Assembly (NCBI GenBank): GCA_038503035.1
Contig: JAVSML010019008.1
Span: 1 to 64,000, forward strand
Length of the DNA: 64,000 bases
Direction: 5' to 3'
Source of the DNA: Crocodylus rhombifer
Lineage: Eukaryota; Chordata; Crocodylia; Crocodylidae
The notes under the pieces were generated by a model. That model had not been told where the DNA came from, did no database searches, and was given only the letters and a program-made list of their open reading frames with translations. Made by a program: the position numbers and the translations under genes. Positions 23,762 to 34,375 of this stretch are shown here, piece by piece (position 1 is the first letter of the stretch; every line of letters begins with the position of its first letter).

Positions 23762-25119
23762 CTACTGTGCATTAAAGTGAATGTTGAGATGTGCCTCCTA
23801 AGTTTTAATATCTAGTGGATGGCATATAATTCTAGCTCATGTTTTGGCTATAATGACAATCTTAAGTGTTGCAACCCCCGACTATCACAACATAGAAAAG
23901 GGTAATCATTACAAGGGGCAGGGTGTATTACTGTGGAGCACTGGACAGAATCAGAGTTTCTCAACTGTTTATCCTAGTCCTTATTCTGCAGACAGCTAGC
24001 AGAGACTCCACTGACAGGTGATCAGAAGTTTTGCTTTCAGAACAAAAAGGGTTGGATTTGTATCTTTGTTGCTGTTATGAAGTTTGAATGACCTGGGTGT
24101 GTCCTATACAGAAAACCACAAGGTCCAAGGAACTCATGAATTTATGATGGCACTTATACACTCCAAAAGCACTAGTACAGAAATATGAGATAAACATAAA
24201 TACAAATAATAGTCATGTTGGCTCTGATTCGGTGACAGTGATTTCACCAATAAGTATACAATGACTCTATAACACATTAAATTTGTATATTTTAAGCTGC
24301 CTAATTGATTGGTGCATGAAAGCATTAAATTAGCATATAGCAAGACAACTATAGCATGCTTGACTTCTATTAATATACTACATGTCAATCAGTGTTTTAC
24401 CAATTAATGGCTATCTAATTATCGTGCTATAATGAGCTTGTTAAATGCCAATTAAACTGCAAGACATTCCAATGCATTAATAAGAATGTAATTACACAGT
24501 TATTGGTGACATAATTTTCACATCATTAACTAGCAACTTATATACTTATTAAGCCCAATAAGGGTTCTTTTAACATCCCATTGATCATGAATCAGGAAAC
24601 AATAGCTGGGTTGTTAATTCTAAATGAGATAACTACAATTATTGGGACACTTAATGGGAAAGTTTCGGGTCTCAAACATTATGAATAAATAATATCTAAA
24701 GAAATCAGTGGTGGCAGACTGAATGTGTGTAAGTATGCACAAAGCTCAGTGGTGTGCTTGATCAGAGAAGCTTCTTTAACATGAATGTACAGCTGGCAAG
24801 AGTTGGCCAGATTACTCACCTGGAGATCACAGACTTATCTTTATTCAAAGAATAGCAGGGACAAGAAGCTTCCTACCTTATACCTTGTTCCCAAGTGATA
24901 TCCCTCAGCCCTGATACAAAGAAAGCATCTATGAGCCATTCACTCCTTGATTTCTCTGCTCAGACTGCTAATATGTGGGAGGAAGAATGGTAAAAAAGAA
25001 TGAGTTTTTAACTTGCCTGTTGTGAACAGTGTGTCCTGGTCCTAGCCATCCTGCCTGGGTCCTGAGTGGGAAAAGGGGCTGCAGTACAGCAAAGGTTCAG
25101 AACTACCAGTGTTGTAGCA
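23762..25119. other. Unique AT-rich sequence with TAAT/ATTA cluster
   Basis: No gene or repeat. The stretch 24270-24530 holds at least a dozen TAAT/ATTA words (for example CCAATTAATGG, TCTAATTATCG, GCCAATTAAAC), the core of homeodomain sites. Density may simply follow base composition. Confidence 0.45.
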
Positions 25120-25320
25120 GGTAGGGTACAGACCTGTCTCTCAAGAAGCCCTAGATTCATTCCCATCTAAGCCTTGTGCTGACTGTGGAGCCTTGGACTA
25201 CTTAGTCTACAGCTTGCCTCAGTTTTGTAAAATGGCAGTGATGCTTCCTTACCTCACCGGAGCATTGTGAGGGTAAAACCCATTAAGGAATAGGGAAGCA
25301 GCTTGGTGTGGAGCTGATAC
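25120..25320 (+). mobile_element. MIR-like SINE
   Basis: MIR-like order: GACTGTGGAGCCTTGGACTA, GCCTCAGTTTTGTAAAATGG, CTTACCTCACCGGAGC, ATTGTGAGGGTAAAACC. Confidence 0.75.
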
Positions 25321-25428
25321 TAGGGATATCCAAAGTTGTCCTCTGGGAACTGGAGAGAGATCTTTATCTCACTTCCCAACCATCAGCATGGAATAAGTTT
25401 CATAACGCAAACTTCCATGTTTTAAGGG

Positions 25429-25600
25429 TGTAGACTGTAGCCACGCTGGTCTAAGGACATTGGCAGACAAGGTGCTTTGGGTAAATCTGATATCTTTTAT
25501 TAGACCAACTCAAATAGTTGGAAAAATTCTTCTTAGCACCTTTCGGACACAAACACCCTTTGTCAGGTTGAGGAAGCATCTCCAGATGGTGTGTGCTGTT
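25429..25600 (+). mobile_element. Interspersed repeat family R1, copy 1
   Basis: Blocks GTAGCCACGCTGGTCTAAGG, GGCAGACAAGGTGCTTTGGG, ATCTTTTATTAGACC and the hairpin CCAACTCAAATAGTTGG, ending CACCCTTTGTCAGG. The same blocks occur at 40323-40740 and, on the other strand, at 46598-46735. The family is not one I can name. Confidence 0.6.
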
Positions 25601-27643
25601 CCTGGATGGAGTAATAACTGATAACGTAAATTGGCCTTTCCTGTGCCCTTAATCCTTTATTTATGAATAGGAAATAAAGCACCGGAGGTATTTCTAACAC
25701 CAGAGGCTGTTTAATAAAATTAGTGCATGCGAGAGCAATGAAAAGTGTATGAATAGTTCAGTGTAAATCTCTTCCTCCTCTTGCTTCCTCCATCTCACCC
25801 AGTTTTTGCAAATTGCTTGCATTACCATGTATCTACAGTATGTAAATTGAGGAAAGCGAGTGATTATCAGGTACTGAATTAGGCACAGTTCTGAGTTACG
25901 TGTTCAACTGACTCAGCCTTCCTACTCAATGACTTAATAAGCATTTGGTGGTTACAATACCCATTCATTACCCTTGATAAATGCCTCCTTGATTCTAACA
26001 CAGTACAGTATGTCCCAACAAAATGTTCCCTCAGGTATAAGCTTGGGACTTTAAGTATAGCTATTCTATACATACCTGGGAATTCCTGGTCCATTCAGTC
26101 TTTAATGGGATCTTGCCTCACATATTACATGGAAACAAGGAGACAAAAGGTACACTGAGGCCTACTTCAATAATTCATAATTATGAATGCTTAAATGCTT
26201 TGGTGAAATGAGCCACACATACATCCTCATCTTTCCTCCAGACATACTAACTCCCTCTGGTAAGGTTTTCTTTCATGCATCATACAAGATACTGGCAAAA
26301 TTTGCTGGGGTTCTTTGCCATATGGTCCATATCGTCAGAGGTATATGTGACTGTCCTTTAATTTGACAAGTGAGATGGGCAAACACCCATGTATACATCA
26401 GAGTAACATCATCTTTTATTGATCTTCACCAATCTAGCCAGACTGCAAATGTGTCTTGTTGGTTTAAAGAATTGTTTTCAATGGATACTTGTCAGGTTTG
26501 TCCTCTCCCTCATTTTCATCTCCTTGTAAAAGAAGGTTTTGTGTTAGAACATGAGCAGCTTTCCTCTTCCTTGAAAAACAGAAGAAGAAAAGAAAAGAAA
26601 ATCTATAGCACCCACGTAGGGTTTTTGTTTCTCTCCCAGAAACCGATATGAAATCTCACCAAGGAGGTGCATTAATAATTGGCAGTGACAACAGTAATGA
26701 TGTGACTGTTGCACTGAAGTTTTTGACAACAAAATCATGACCTGCTCCCCACAGGTATCAAAGTCACTAATTACCCATCATGCACTCAGGATCGGCATTC
26801 ATTAGAGGAACTGACACTGTGTTATTCAGTCATAGGGAGTCTCTTTTAAGTTTGTGCACTTTTCTCTTTGATAGGAAAAGAATGCAGCCGCAGCAGCAGT
26901 GTATTTACCTTCTCTAATCAGGTTGCACGTTGCACCATGCTGGCTTTCAGTGTCATGCAATCAAAGCTGAGAGGTCCACAAACTCAGCCAAAAGAAGCCC
27001 ACTCCTATGGCCCTGTAAAATGATCTGTTCCTAGAGCATGGTGAAAGCCAGAATATGTCCATTCTCTACTCTTGCTTATTAAATTCACTGAATCTGAATG
27101 TGGCCACCTTCCCTCAGCCACAGTCTATGGAAGAAATCGAAGAGCTGAGCCCTCCCACACTGTATGCTTCCCATGTAGGTACAGCTCCCAGGTAAAAGGT
27201 CATTTACTCATCATTTTCCTTGTGGAAGGCCTTGTTTGACGTGCATTGGCTATGATTCAGTAGGGGTGGGACAGGTTTAGAAATGAAGCCAAGCTGCTAA
27301 ATTTAGTTCCATCTCTAGATCCAAAGGGCTTGTGTGTGACTTGACTCATTGTTTAAGCCAGAGGTGGCTACTGTGCATGGCACACAACAGATCAGGGAGA
27401 CATCAGTCAGCACAGAAACAGATAGGGCAGGAAGCAGACAGCAGAACTGCAGATCAGGCAAAGAAAGAGGATTGGAGTGGCACTCAGGGAAGGTGAGGGA
27501 CTAATTTGCAGCACACCTACTAAAGAGGTTGGCCCACCACTGGTCTAACCCCTTTTTTATATCAATGAAGCTGTCTGGCCCGGGTTTGCCAGGTCATTCA
27601 TGTATTCGCTCAAAAGAAGAAACTCCTTCATGTCTTGAAACTA
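25601..27643. other. Unique sequence, no gene seen
   Basis: No transposon signature and no supported coding region. Open frames (for example 26370-26651) have no motif. Confidence 0.5.
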
Positions 27644-27651
27644 GTCATTCT

Positions 27652-28371
27652 TAGGGCTGTGCAAAGCTTTGGGTGGTGATTCGATTCGGAGGAGATTCGG
27701 CCCTATTCAGTGGCTGAATCTCTGAATCCAAATCAAATCAGGGGACCAATTTAAAGGTCCAAATCAATTCAAAACTCTCCGAATCTTCAAGAAAAGATTT
27801 GGAAAGCTTTGATGATTTGGGTAGTCCCTGGTGGCTGCAGCTCTCTGCAGCCACTCAGAGATGGTAAGTATTAGGGGCAGGGGAGCAGGGGCTGGGGGAA
27901 GGGGGAGGGGGAGGGGACCATGGGGAGACCCCTGCCAGCCCCCCTGACCCCTGCCCGCTCCCCCAGACCGCCCCCCCATGGATGCTGTCACCCACCCCAA
28001 CTTGGTACTTTAAAAAAAAGCCCAGGTGCTCACTGGGTGCTGCTGGGTGCTCCTGGCCAGCAGGAGCGGTGAGTCTGGGGGTTTTCTCAGTTTTCTTCTT
28101 AAAGAGCCAGAGCTGGCCTGGGTGGGGTAGCTGGGGAAGCAAGGCAGAGGTTCAGGGGCTCATGTAGAGCCCCCCATGCAGCAGGGGCAGTGGAGGGGCA
28201 AGCGGGGATTACCCCCCACCTGGCAGCCCCTGGTGACTTGGGGCTTTTTTTTTAACAAGTGCCTGCAGCTGGGGTGGGTGGAGCAGCAATTGCTGGGCTG
28301 GGGGGGGGGAGATGGGCCTGCCTGTTTTGGCCTGCCAAATCTGAAGAGAATACTAGTCGCTTACAGGTCTA
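27652..28371. mobile_element. hAT MITE 'A' with exact 8-bp target duplication
   Basis: Starts TAGGGCTGTGCAAAGC and ends TTACAGGTCTA (complement TAGACCTGTAA). GTCATTCT flanks it on both sides (27644-27651 and 28372-28379), an exact 8-bp duplication. Subterminal GATTCGATTCGG and GATTCGGCCC words and the ACCAATTTAAAGGTCC palindrome are shared with MITE B at 35578. The GC-rich centre (27880-28320) is non-coding. The terminal 18 bases equal those of the hAT transposon at 51161-54150 except for a few changes. Confidence 0.93.
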
Positions 28372-28495
28372 GTCATTCTCTAACTTCTGTATCCACTGTC
28401 AATTATTCTTGGGAGCCCTCCCCACAATGCTTTGGAAATGTAGGGATAAGCCTGGACCCTACAACACTCTGGAAGACTTTGGACCTGGATCTGAA

Positions 28496-29388
28496 TTTCA
28501 TAGAATTATAGAGAAGTAGGGCTAGTAGGGACCTCCAAAAGTCATCTAATCCAACCTAAGGCAGGATCAGCTCTATCCAAACCATCCTATACAATCCATA
28601 ATCTAAAATCTACATAAGATTACCATCAATCCTGATAAAAATCTAGTATTTGAAAACTGTTATGATATCCTCTCTTAAGCACCCTTTCCAGAAGCTGAAT
28701 ATGCCTAGCTCCTTCAGCCTCTCCTCATATGGTTTGCCTTCCAAGCCCTTTATCATCTTTGTTGCCCACCTCTGGACCCTAACTTCTCTACATCCTTTTA
28801 AAAATGTGGACCCCAGAACTGCATACGGTACTCCAGATGAGGCCTAATCATTGCTCTTGCTATTTCCTGGTACATTTCCTGGTGACCTGCCCATTCTTCC
28901 ACTGCCTGTATACTTTCCTTTTGTATTTGAGGCATTTTAGAACCTCCTTGAGCAGCCACATTGGTCTCTTGCCATTTTCCTTGTGCTTCCATCACGTTGA
29001 GACAGTTTCGTGTTCGGCTTCCAAAATGTACCCCTTAGAAGCTCCCAGCCCTCCTGGCTGCCCTTATTCTTTAGTCTATCCTCCAATGACACCGTGCCTA
29101 TTACTTCCTTGAGTTAGATGAAATCCACCCTTCTGAAATCTAACAGCCTAATTTTGCTGACCCTATGCTTTCCCTGTCTCCGGATCTGAAATTCTATCAC
29201 ATCATGATTGCTTACTCCCAAGTTACCTATCACCTTCACATCCTCCACCAGTTCTTTTCTGTTGCCCTGAACAAGATCCAAGATAGATGGTCCCCTAGTT
29301 GTACCCTATGCTGACTGAAACTGAAAGTTGTCCTCCACACAAGTTAGGAACTGGCTTGACATTTTATGTTTGGTTGTGGTTATGTCAT
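28496..29388 (-). mobile_element. Old CR1 LINE, segment 1 (3' end and internally deleted ORF2)
   Basis: Read on the minus strand, the 3' end has the CR1 tail (CTATAATTCTATGAAA). Upstream is the RT C-terminal block RPHLEYRMQFWGPHF. It is then joined directly to endonuclease-RT linker sequence (a KEVLKCLKYKRKVYRQWK block in a neighbouring frame near 28900-28990), so most of the RT, including its catalytic box, has been deleted. Endonuclease sequence (HDVIEFQIRRQGK and a DFRR-like block) follows up to 29388. There the copy is cut by the Gypsy insertion and resumes at 35238. Confidence 0.85.
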
Positions 29389-30244
29389 TGTAGCAAAGTG
29401 TCATTTGCCAACGTGTCCCTGCTTGCTCGAAGGGTCTCCTTCAGGATACCCGATTCCCACCTTCCTCGTTACATGCCCCAAACTCACCTGCCACGACTTT
29501 GATGATATTTTTCCGGTTCAGATGGACTGTCTGGTGCGTGCACGTCCGAAACTGAGACTTCGCATCCGTCGGTGAGCTAGCGAGGGCTCCTCCACCCCTA
29601 CACCCTCGCCCGTGCCTCCGCTGCAGAGGTTGCTTCCACGCCTCCCTCCTCTCGCATGAGTCCACGAAACCTCACGGGGATTGCTGGAGGGGAACCAACA
29701 AAAATGCTGCCGCCTTAAGCAGCAGTGTTTGAGTCCTGCCCCTCTTCGAGCAGTGCCCTGCTCCCTTTCTCAGGAGCCTTCCTCTACAGGCGTCTTCAGC
29801 AAGTCCGCTGAGCGTGCCCCAGTGGCCCCAGTACGAGGGACCTTGCTGGCCGCCCGGCCACCCCTGGTGACCCACCCAGGCTTGCCTTTCTGCAGTCTTC
29901 GCTGAGCCAGATGCTCCCGCGTACCACAGTCGCTCCGCTTCCACTCTGGGTCACCGCCTCTGCTGCGTGACCCTCAGTGGCTCCTTGCTGCTGCCCCAGA
30001 ACGTACGAGCCCTGCTTCAGGCGGTGTGTATCCGCCCCTCGGCACCCTTGCCGGTCTCCACTGCTCGCCGCAGCACTTCCGCTTCCGCCCGCTGCTCCGG
30101 TGCGGCTTTTGAGCCTGGCGCGGCCGCCATGCACCTGTGAGCGGTAAGTGGTTGCTTCCCCTTCCGGCTCTGTGACAGGGAAGTTCTCGAGGCGGGGGCC
30201 ACCCAGAGAGCTTCTCGGCTCCCTGGCCCGCCAGCTCCCACACA
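29389..30244 (-). repeat. 3' LTR of the Gypsy element
   Basis: 856 bp, very similar to the LTR at 34376. In one sampled stretch of about 165 bases (from near 29670) only three differ; the end nearest 29389 is more diverged. Many differences are CG against TG or CA, the pattern of methyl-CpG decay. On the element's strand it begins TGTGTGGGAGC and ends TTTGCTACA. Confidence 0.95.
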
Positions 30245-30257
30245 CTTCCCTCCCCTC
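30245..30257 (-). promoter_or_regulatory. Polypurine tract
   Basis: On the element's strand, GAGGGGAGGGAAG directly abuts the 3' LTR. This is the expected primer for plus-strand DNA synthesis. Confidence 0.85.
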
Positions 30258-30301
30258 AAGACGCTGTTCGCCGTTCTTCTTACCTGTCTCCTTCCCCTTA
30301 T

Positions 30302-30751
30302 TTCTCCTTGCCCCTCCTCCTGGCACCTCGACAAAAAGTCTGCTACCACATTTAACTTTCCAGGCTTATATGCAAGCTGGAAGCGAAAAGGCTGAAGAGC
30401 CAAAGCCCATCTCATTATCCGGGCATTGTCAGTTTTGGCTGTATGCAGCCATCTCAAGCGGGCATGGTCAGTCACCAGTCTAAACTCCCAGCCTAATAGA
30501 TAAAACCGGAAGTAGCCCACTCCCCACCGAATTGCCAGGCACTCTCTTTCAATAGTCGAATACCTTTTCTCTGTGTCATTTAGTTTCCTGCTGGCATATG
30601 CGACTGGCCGTTCCACTCCATCGACCTCCTGTGTCAGCACCGCACCCAGGGCATATGCTGAGGCATCCGTCTGTAATGTAAACGGGGCAGAGAAATTGGG
30701 GGTGTGTAGCACTACCTCCTGCGATAAGGCCTCCTTTAACTCCTCGAACAC
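30302..30751 (-). pseudogene. RNase H domain of Gypsy pol
   Basis: An open segment of about 150 residues. It has the RNase H order of Gypsy elements: TLQTDASAYALGAVL (first Asp, residue about 29), ERECLAI (Glu about 70), LVTDHARLRWL (Asp about 95) and NVVADFLSR (Asp about 138). All four acidic positions are present. The frame begins at a connecting FEELKEAL block that belongs to the RT-RNase H linker, so the start used is only the first Met of the surviving open stretch. Downstream the frame runs on through the polypurine tract into the LTR, so RNase H is the last pol domain here; integrase is not at this end. It would degrade the RNA strand during reverse transcription. Inactive because the upstream RT is broken. 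Confidence 0.9.
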
Positions 30752-31636
30752 CCTCCGTCATTCTTCAGTCCACTAGACCTTCCTCATCCATTGTACCTTC
30801 GTGGTTTCCACCAATGGCCCCGCTATCTCTGCAAACTTAGGAATAAATCATCTATAGTAGCTCATCAAGCCTAGGAATGCCCGCATCTGTCTCTTTGTGA
30901 GTGGAGGATTATATTTTTTGATGGCTGCGATTTTGTTGACCAAGGGTCGTACTTGGCCTTGCCCCATCAAAACCCCCAGATATTTGGTTTCCTGTCAGCC
31001 TAGGGCTCACTTCCTAGGGTTGGCTGTTAAACCTACTTGCCGCAACTCTCGTAGGATGGCTTGGAGAACCTGCAAGTGTTGTTCCCAGGTTTCAGTAAAG
31101 ACGACAATATCGTCGATATACGCCGCCGCATATCCCTGATGGGGCGCAAGAACCCAATCCATCTACCTTTGGAATGTGTCCGCTGCCCTGTTCAGTCCAA
31201 AAGGCATTCTTTTGAATTCGAATAGACCCCAAGGGGTACCAAAGGCTGTTTTCTGCTGGTCTTCCTGGCGTAATGGAATCTGCCAGTATCCCTTGGACAG
31301 ATCGAGGGTTGAGATGAACTTTGCCTGACCTATTCTTTCCACTAGCTCATTAACATGTGGCATCGGAAAAGTGTCAAACTGAGTTAATGCATTCAGTTTC
31401 CTAAAGTCCACGCACAATCTGAGGGAGCCATCGGGTTTCTCCACGGGCACAAGGGGGCTGCGCCACGGGCTCCGCGAAGGTGTTATGACCCCTTGTTNNN
31501 NNNNNNNGATGTGCCGCCACTTCTCCCATGCTATTTGGCCCCCCTTAGTAAGAATCTTATGTTCTATCCCTGACGCTTTCCCCGGCTGATCCGAGAACAC
31601 ATCCTGAAATTCTCTAACTAGTTCCTCTAGCTGTTG
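30752..31636 (-). pseudogene. Reverse transcriptase domain of Gypsy pol
   Basis: Starts in the VFSDQPGKASGIEHKI block typical of the N-terminus of Gypsy RTs, continues with PSRSPWRSPLVPVEKPDGSL (20 residues), RLCVDFRKLNALT, STLDLSKGYWQIPL and GLFEFKRMPFGL, and keeps the catalytic box YIDD at 31109-31120. It then passes through a KYLG-like connection block into the RNase H segment. A stop codon falls just after the TFQR block near 31163, more stops follow, and ten Ns interrupt the N-terminal part. It copies element RNA into DNA when intact; this copy is dead. The preceding integrase C-terminus is in the same frame, separated by a single stop near 31637, so the INT-RT junction is genuine and not a rearrangement at the gap. 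Confidence 0.92.
31498..31507. other. Assembly gap (10 N)
   Basis: Ten Ns lie inside the RT N-terminal region. The residues expected between the KWRHI and GVITPSRSPW blocks are probably more than the gap allows, so its true length is uncertain. Confidence 0.98.
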
Positions 31637-31639
31637 GCG

Positions 31640-32245
31640 TTACTCCCTTTCAAGCTGTTCCCCTAATGGTATTGTTTCATGACCCTGAAGGGTCCCCGGC
31701 CGTCTCTCCCATCCCTCACTCTCGGGGTCTGAGGATAGTAAGAGTCCCTCTGACTCGTGCCACTCCTTTAATAAATTGACATGATAGATCTGCCTTCCCC
31801 GTTTGGCCCCGGGACATATTACTTCATAGTCCACAGGCCCCACCCATCTGGCGATCACAAACGGCCCTTGCCATTGGGTTAGAAACTTACTATTGGAGTC
31901 TGGCAACATCACAAGCACTCTTTGGCCTACACGTAGTTCCCTGTCCTGGGCTGAGCCATCGTAGTTCTCCTTCTGCCTAACTTGGGCTTTTCCCAAATTG
32001 GTCTGGGCTATCTCCCGCACCGTCCGCAGCTGTTCCCTTAGATCCCTCACATATCTGTCTGCCCGCCTTCCCGGGCTAGGTCCAGCTTCCCACCCTTCCT
32101 GCATGATATCTAGCAGGCTCTGCGGGTGATGCCCAAAGCTTAGCTCGAAAGGTGAGTAGCCCATTGATGCCGAGGTGTGTCTCTTACTGCGAATAACAGA
32201 GGGGGGATCATTAAGCTCCACTTCCTGGGCTCCGTCTGGGCACAT
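31640..32245 (-). pseudogene. Integrase C-terminal region of Gypsy pol
   Basis: Continues the integrase in another frame after a frameshift near 32180. It holds the MGYSPFELSFGHHP block that follows the catalytic core of Gypsy integrases, a coiled LREQLRTVREIAQTNLGKAQ region (20 residues), and then the GPF/Y-type module: LRVGQRVLVML, KFLTQWQGPFVIARWVGPVD and IYHVNLLKEWHE. This module helps bind DNA and target chromatin. No chromodomain follows. The frame instead reaches a stop and then the RT N-terminus, which fixes the unusual integrase-before-RT order. The first Met of the open segment is not a true start. Confidence 0.9.
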
Positions 32246-33576
32246 TTTCTAAGCATACCCTTCAAAGTGCCGTTAAAATGCTCTACTAGTCCGTTAGTCT
32301 GAGGGTGATAAACCGCTGTCCTTAAATGGCGGATCTGGAGTACGCTACACAGCACCCCTAACACCGCCAACATAAAATTAGAGCCCTGATCCATGACGAT
32401 TTCCCGGGGAATCCCAAATTTGGACACCCACTGCATTAATTCCTCTGCAATCTTAGCCGCCGTGACTGTCCTAAGAGGGATGGCGTCGGGAAACCTGGTA
32501 GCGTAATTTATTAACACCAGTATGTATTGGTGCCCCGGTATGCCTCGAGGCAGAGGCCCCACCACGTCCAATGCTATCCTCGAAAAAGGTTCATGGACTA
32601 TGGGCATAGGTTGCAGGGGTACCCTTGGGGGCTTACGGGTGCTCACCCTTTGGCACTCCTCACAAGTGCGACAATACCTCTCTACCTCCTCATATAAGTG
32701 AGGCCAAAAACACCAACGGGTCAGGCGTGCTTCCATCTTGTTCTTGCCTAAGTGCCCCCCCAGGGGATTCTTATGCGCCAGCCACAGCAGCTGTTCCCAA
32801 TAGACTTGGGGAATAACTAGCTGGGCCACCTCCTCCCCTTCTGTGCTGCCCCGTCTAATTCTGTACAATAATCCATTTCGAATCTCCATTCTTGGGAGCG
32901 TTTCTGCCCATTCGGGGGGCCTTACCTGAGGGCCGACATCTGGGCCTTCTGTCTCCCAAAACGGATGCAGCTCTGGATCTGCCTCCTGGGCTGCCCGGAA
33001 CTGCCTTGCCTGGGCCACGTCTTCCAGCGCCAGGTCTCTCGGTGCTCCATCTTTGGCACGTACTAGGCCCTCTTTGCTTACGCCTTCGTGTGTTGCAACC
33101 AGGTTGAATATCTCCGGCCAGTCTCGGCCTAAAATCATAGGGTATAAGATCTCCTCCTTTAGGCCCACCGGGAGATCCCTTTGGATGCCTTGCACCCGCA
33201 CCGTCAATAGGCGTCGGTCCACGTAACTCTTCTGTCTGTGAAGGCAAATCATGCTTACCCCCAAACACCGGGGTGCTTGCTCCCAGTTAATTAGAGATGG
33301 ACGAACCAGAGACTGGGCGCAGCCCATGTCTATCACTGCTTGGACCGGGCTCCCTTCCACCCAGGCCTGGACCTTGGGCAACGGATGTATGTAGCTTCTG
33401 TCCCGAGTGCCAATTCCACACTCCATTGATTCCATTCCTGGGGACGCCCCGTGCCCTGGTCGCACGGTCGTTACACCTGGCTCGTTGGGTGCTCCTGCCT
33501 GCACACCTTGTGGGCAGTTCCTAGCCATGTGTCCCCTTTTCCCGCAGGCAAAACAAGTCAGGTTAGAGAGGATCAC
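32140..33576 (-). pseudogene. CCHC knuckle, protease and integrase core of Gypsy gag-pol
   Basis: The longest open frame in the window (478 residues). Order: a zinc knuckle CFACGKRGHMARNC at residues 8-21; an aspartic-protease-like segment (QAVIDMGCAQSLV, Asp about 83, later ILGRDWPEIF). The usual D-T/S-G reads DMG, so the protease active site is altered. Next is an integrase with an HHCC zinc-binding domain (H268, H275, C305, C308) and a catalytic triad Asp337, Asp396, Glu432. The 35-residue spacing between the last two is the classic D,D(35)E. GLVEHFNGTLK surrounds the Glu. The frame is lost to a frameshift just after LLFAVRDTP. The apparent Met start lies inside gag, so this is an open remnant of a gag-pol frame and not a free-standing gene. 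Confidence 0.93.
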
Positions 33577-34292
33577 CTTCTGGCCCCCTTTGGGTTCAGT
33601 ACTGCATTTTGCTGGTGAACCCGCCCCCTTAGCATTCTGCGTATGTCGTCAGTCCCCTTGGGCTACCTCAAATTGGTCTGCCAACTGCCGCGCCTCACGA
33701 GAAGTCACTGGGCAATGACACCTTACCCAGTTTTGTGTTTCCTCCTCCAAGTCATTGATGAACTGCTCCAGGAGGATTTAGTCAAACATCTGCTATTTAG
33801 ACGAGGATTCCAGTCTGAGCCACTTGTTCAGGGCATCTGTCAGATACTGCCACAGCATCCGTGGGGATTTCACTTCGCCTGCCTTCTTCTCTCTGAAGGC
33901 CTGACGGTGCTTTTCTGGAGTAATCTCCAACCGTCGTAATATCTCCACCTTCACTCTGTTGTAATCTAAGGCGTCAGCTCGAGACATCTCTCGGTAGGCC
34001 GCCTGTGCCTGGCCGATTAACAGCGTGCCTAATTGGCCCGCCTATTTAGCTTTGTCCATGCTGGCCGCCAAGGCCACCCTCTCAAATATTTCTAAAAAGG
34101 CCTCCGGATCATCCTCCGGCGTCATCTTGGGCATCCGGCATTCCCCTGAGCCCACATCTGTTGTTGCAAAAAATGTTCCTGTATCGTCGTCTGCCACATG
34201 GCTTGTTGTTGCTGCTGCTGCAGTACTTGCACTAGCAGACTCATTACCTGCAGCAACGTCTCTGTCCCCAAAAGACTTGTCTGGTGCTCCAT
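33577..34292 (-). pseudogene. Gag with SCAN-like capsid segment
   Basis: A likely original start is the ATG at 34292, 65 bases past the primer binding site; it opens a glutamine-rich coiled N-terminus (a run of Q's near 34205). The capsid continues in another frame from about 34140 with KMTPEDDPEAFLEIFERVAL, then DYNRVKVEILRRL, ILLEQFINDL, and a REARQLADQFE block. This order resembles the vertebrate SCAN domain (helices around an LLEQFL motif), long argued to derive from Gmr1-like gag. Breaks: a frameshift between the N-terminus and the capsid, a stop near 34040, two stops near 33780-33792, and another frame change before the CCHC knuckle. Role when intact: assembly of the retrotransposon particle. 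Not functional here. Confidence 0.82.
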
Positions 34293-34356
34293 TAGTACCC
34301 GCTGCTGCTGCTAGAGAGGCCACTGCCGGAAAGCTTAAACAAATAAACGCTTTAAA

Positions 34357-34374
34357 TTCCCGGCCACTGCACCA
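34357..34374 (-). promoter_or_regulatory. Primer binding site, tRNA-Gly type
   Basis: The plus strand reads TTCCCGGCCACTGCACCA one base before the 5' LTR. This equals the 3' end of a vertebrate tRNA-Gly (TTCCCGGCCAATGCACCA) with one mismatch, so tRNA-Gly was the probable primer. Confidence 0.85.
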
Positions 34375-34375
34375 A

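Noticed and set aside
29796..30243. Open frames within the LTR with Gly/Arg-rich products
   Set aside because: The same frames recur in the other LTR in decayed form; LTR DNA is non-coding here.
31163..31640. Integrase-before-RT order as an assembly artefact of the N gap
   Set aside because: The gap lies inside the RT, while the integrase C-terminus joins the RT N-terminus upstream of it in the same frame with one stop.
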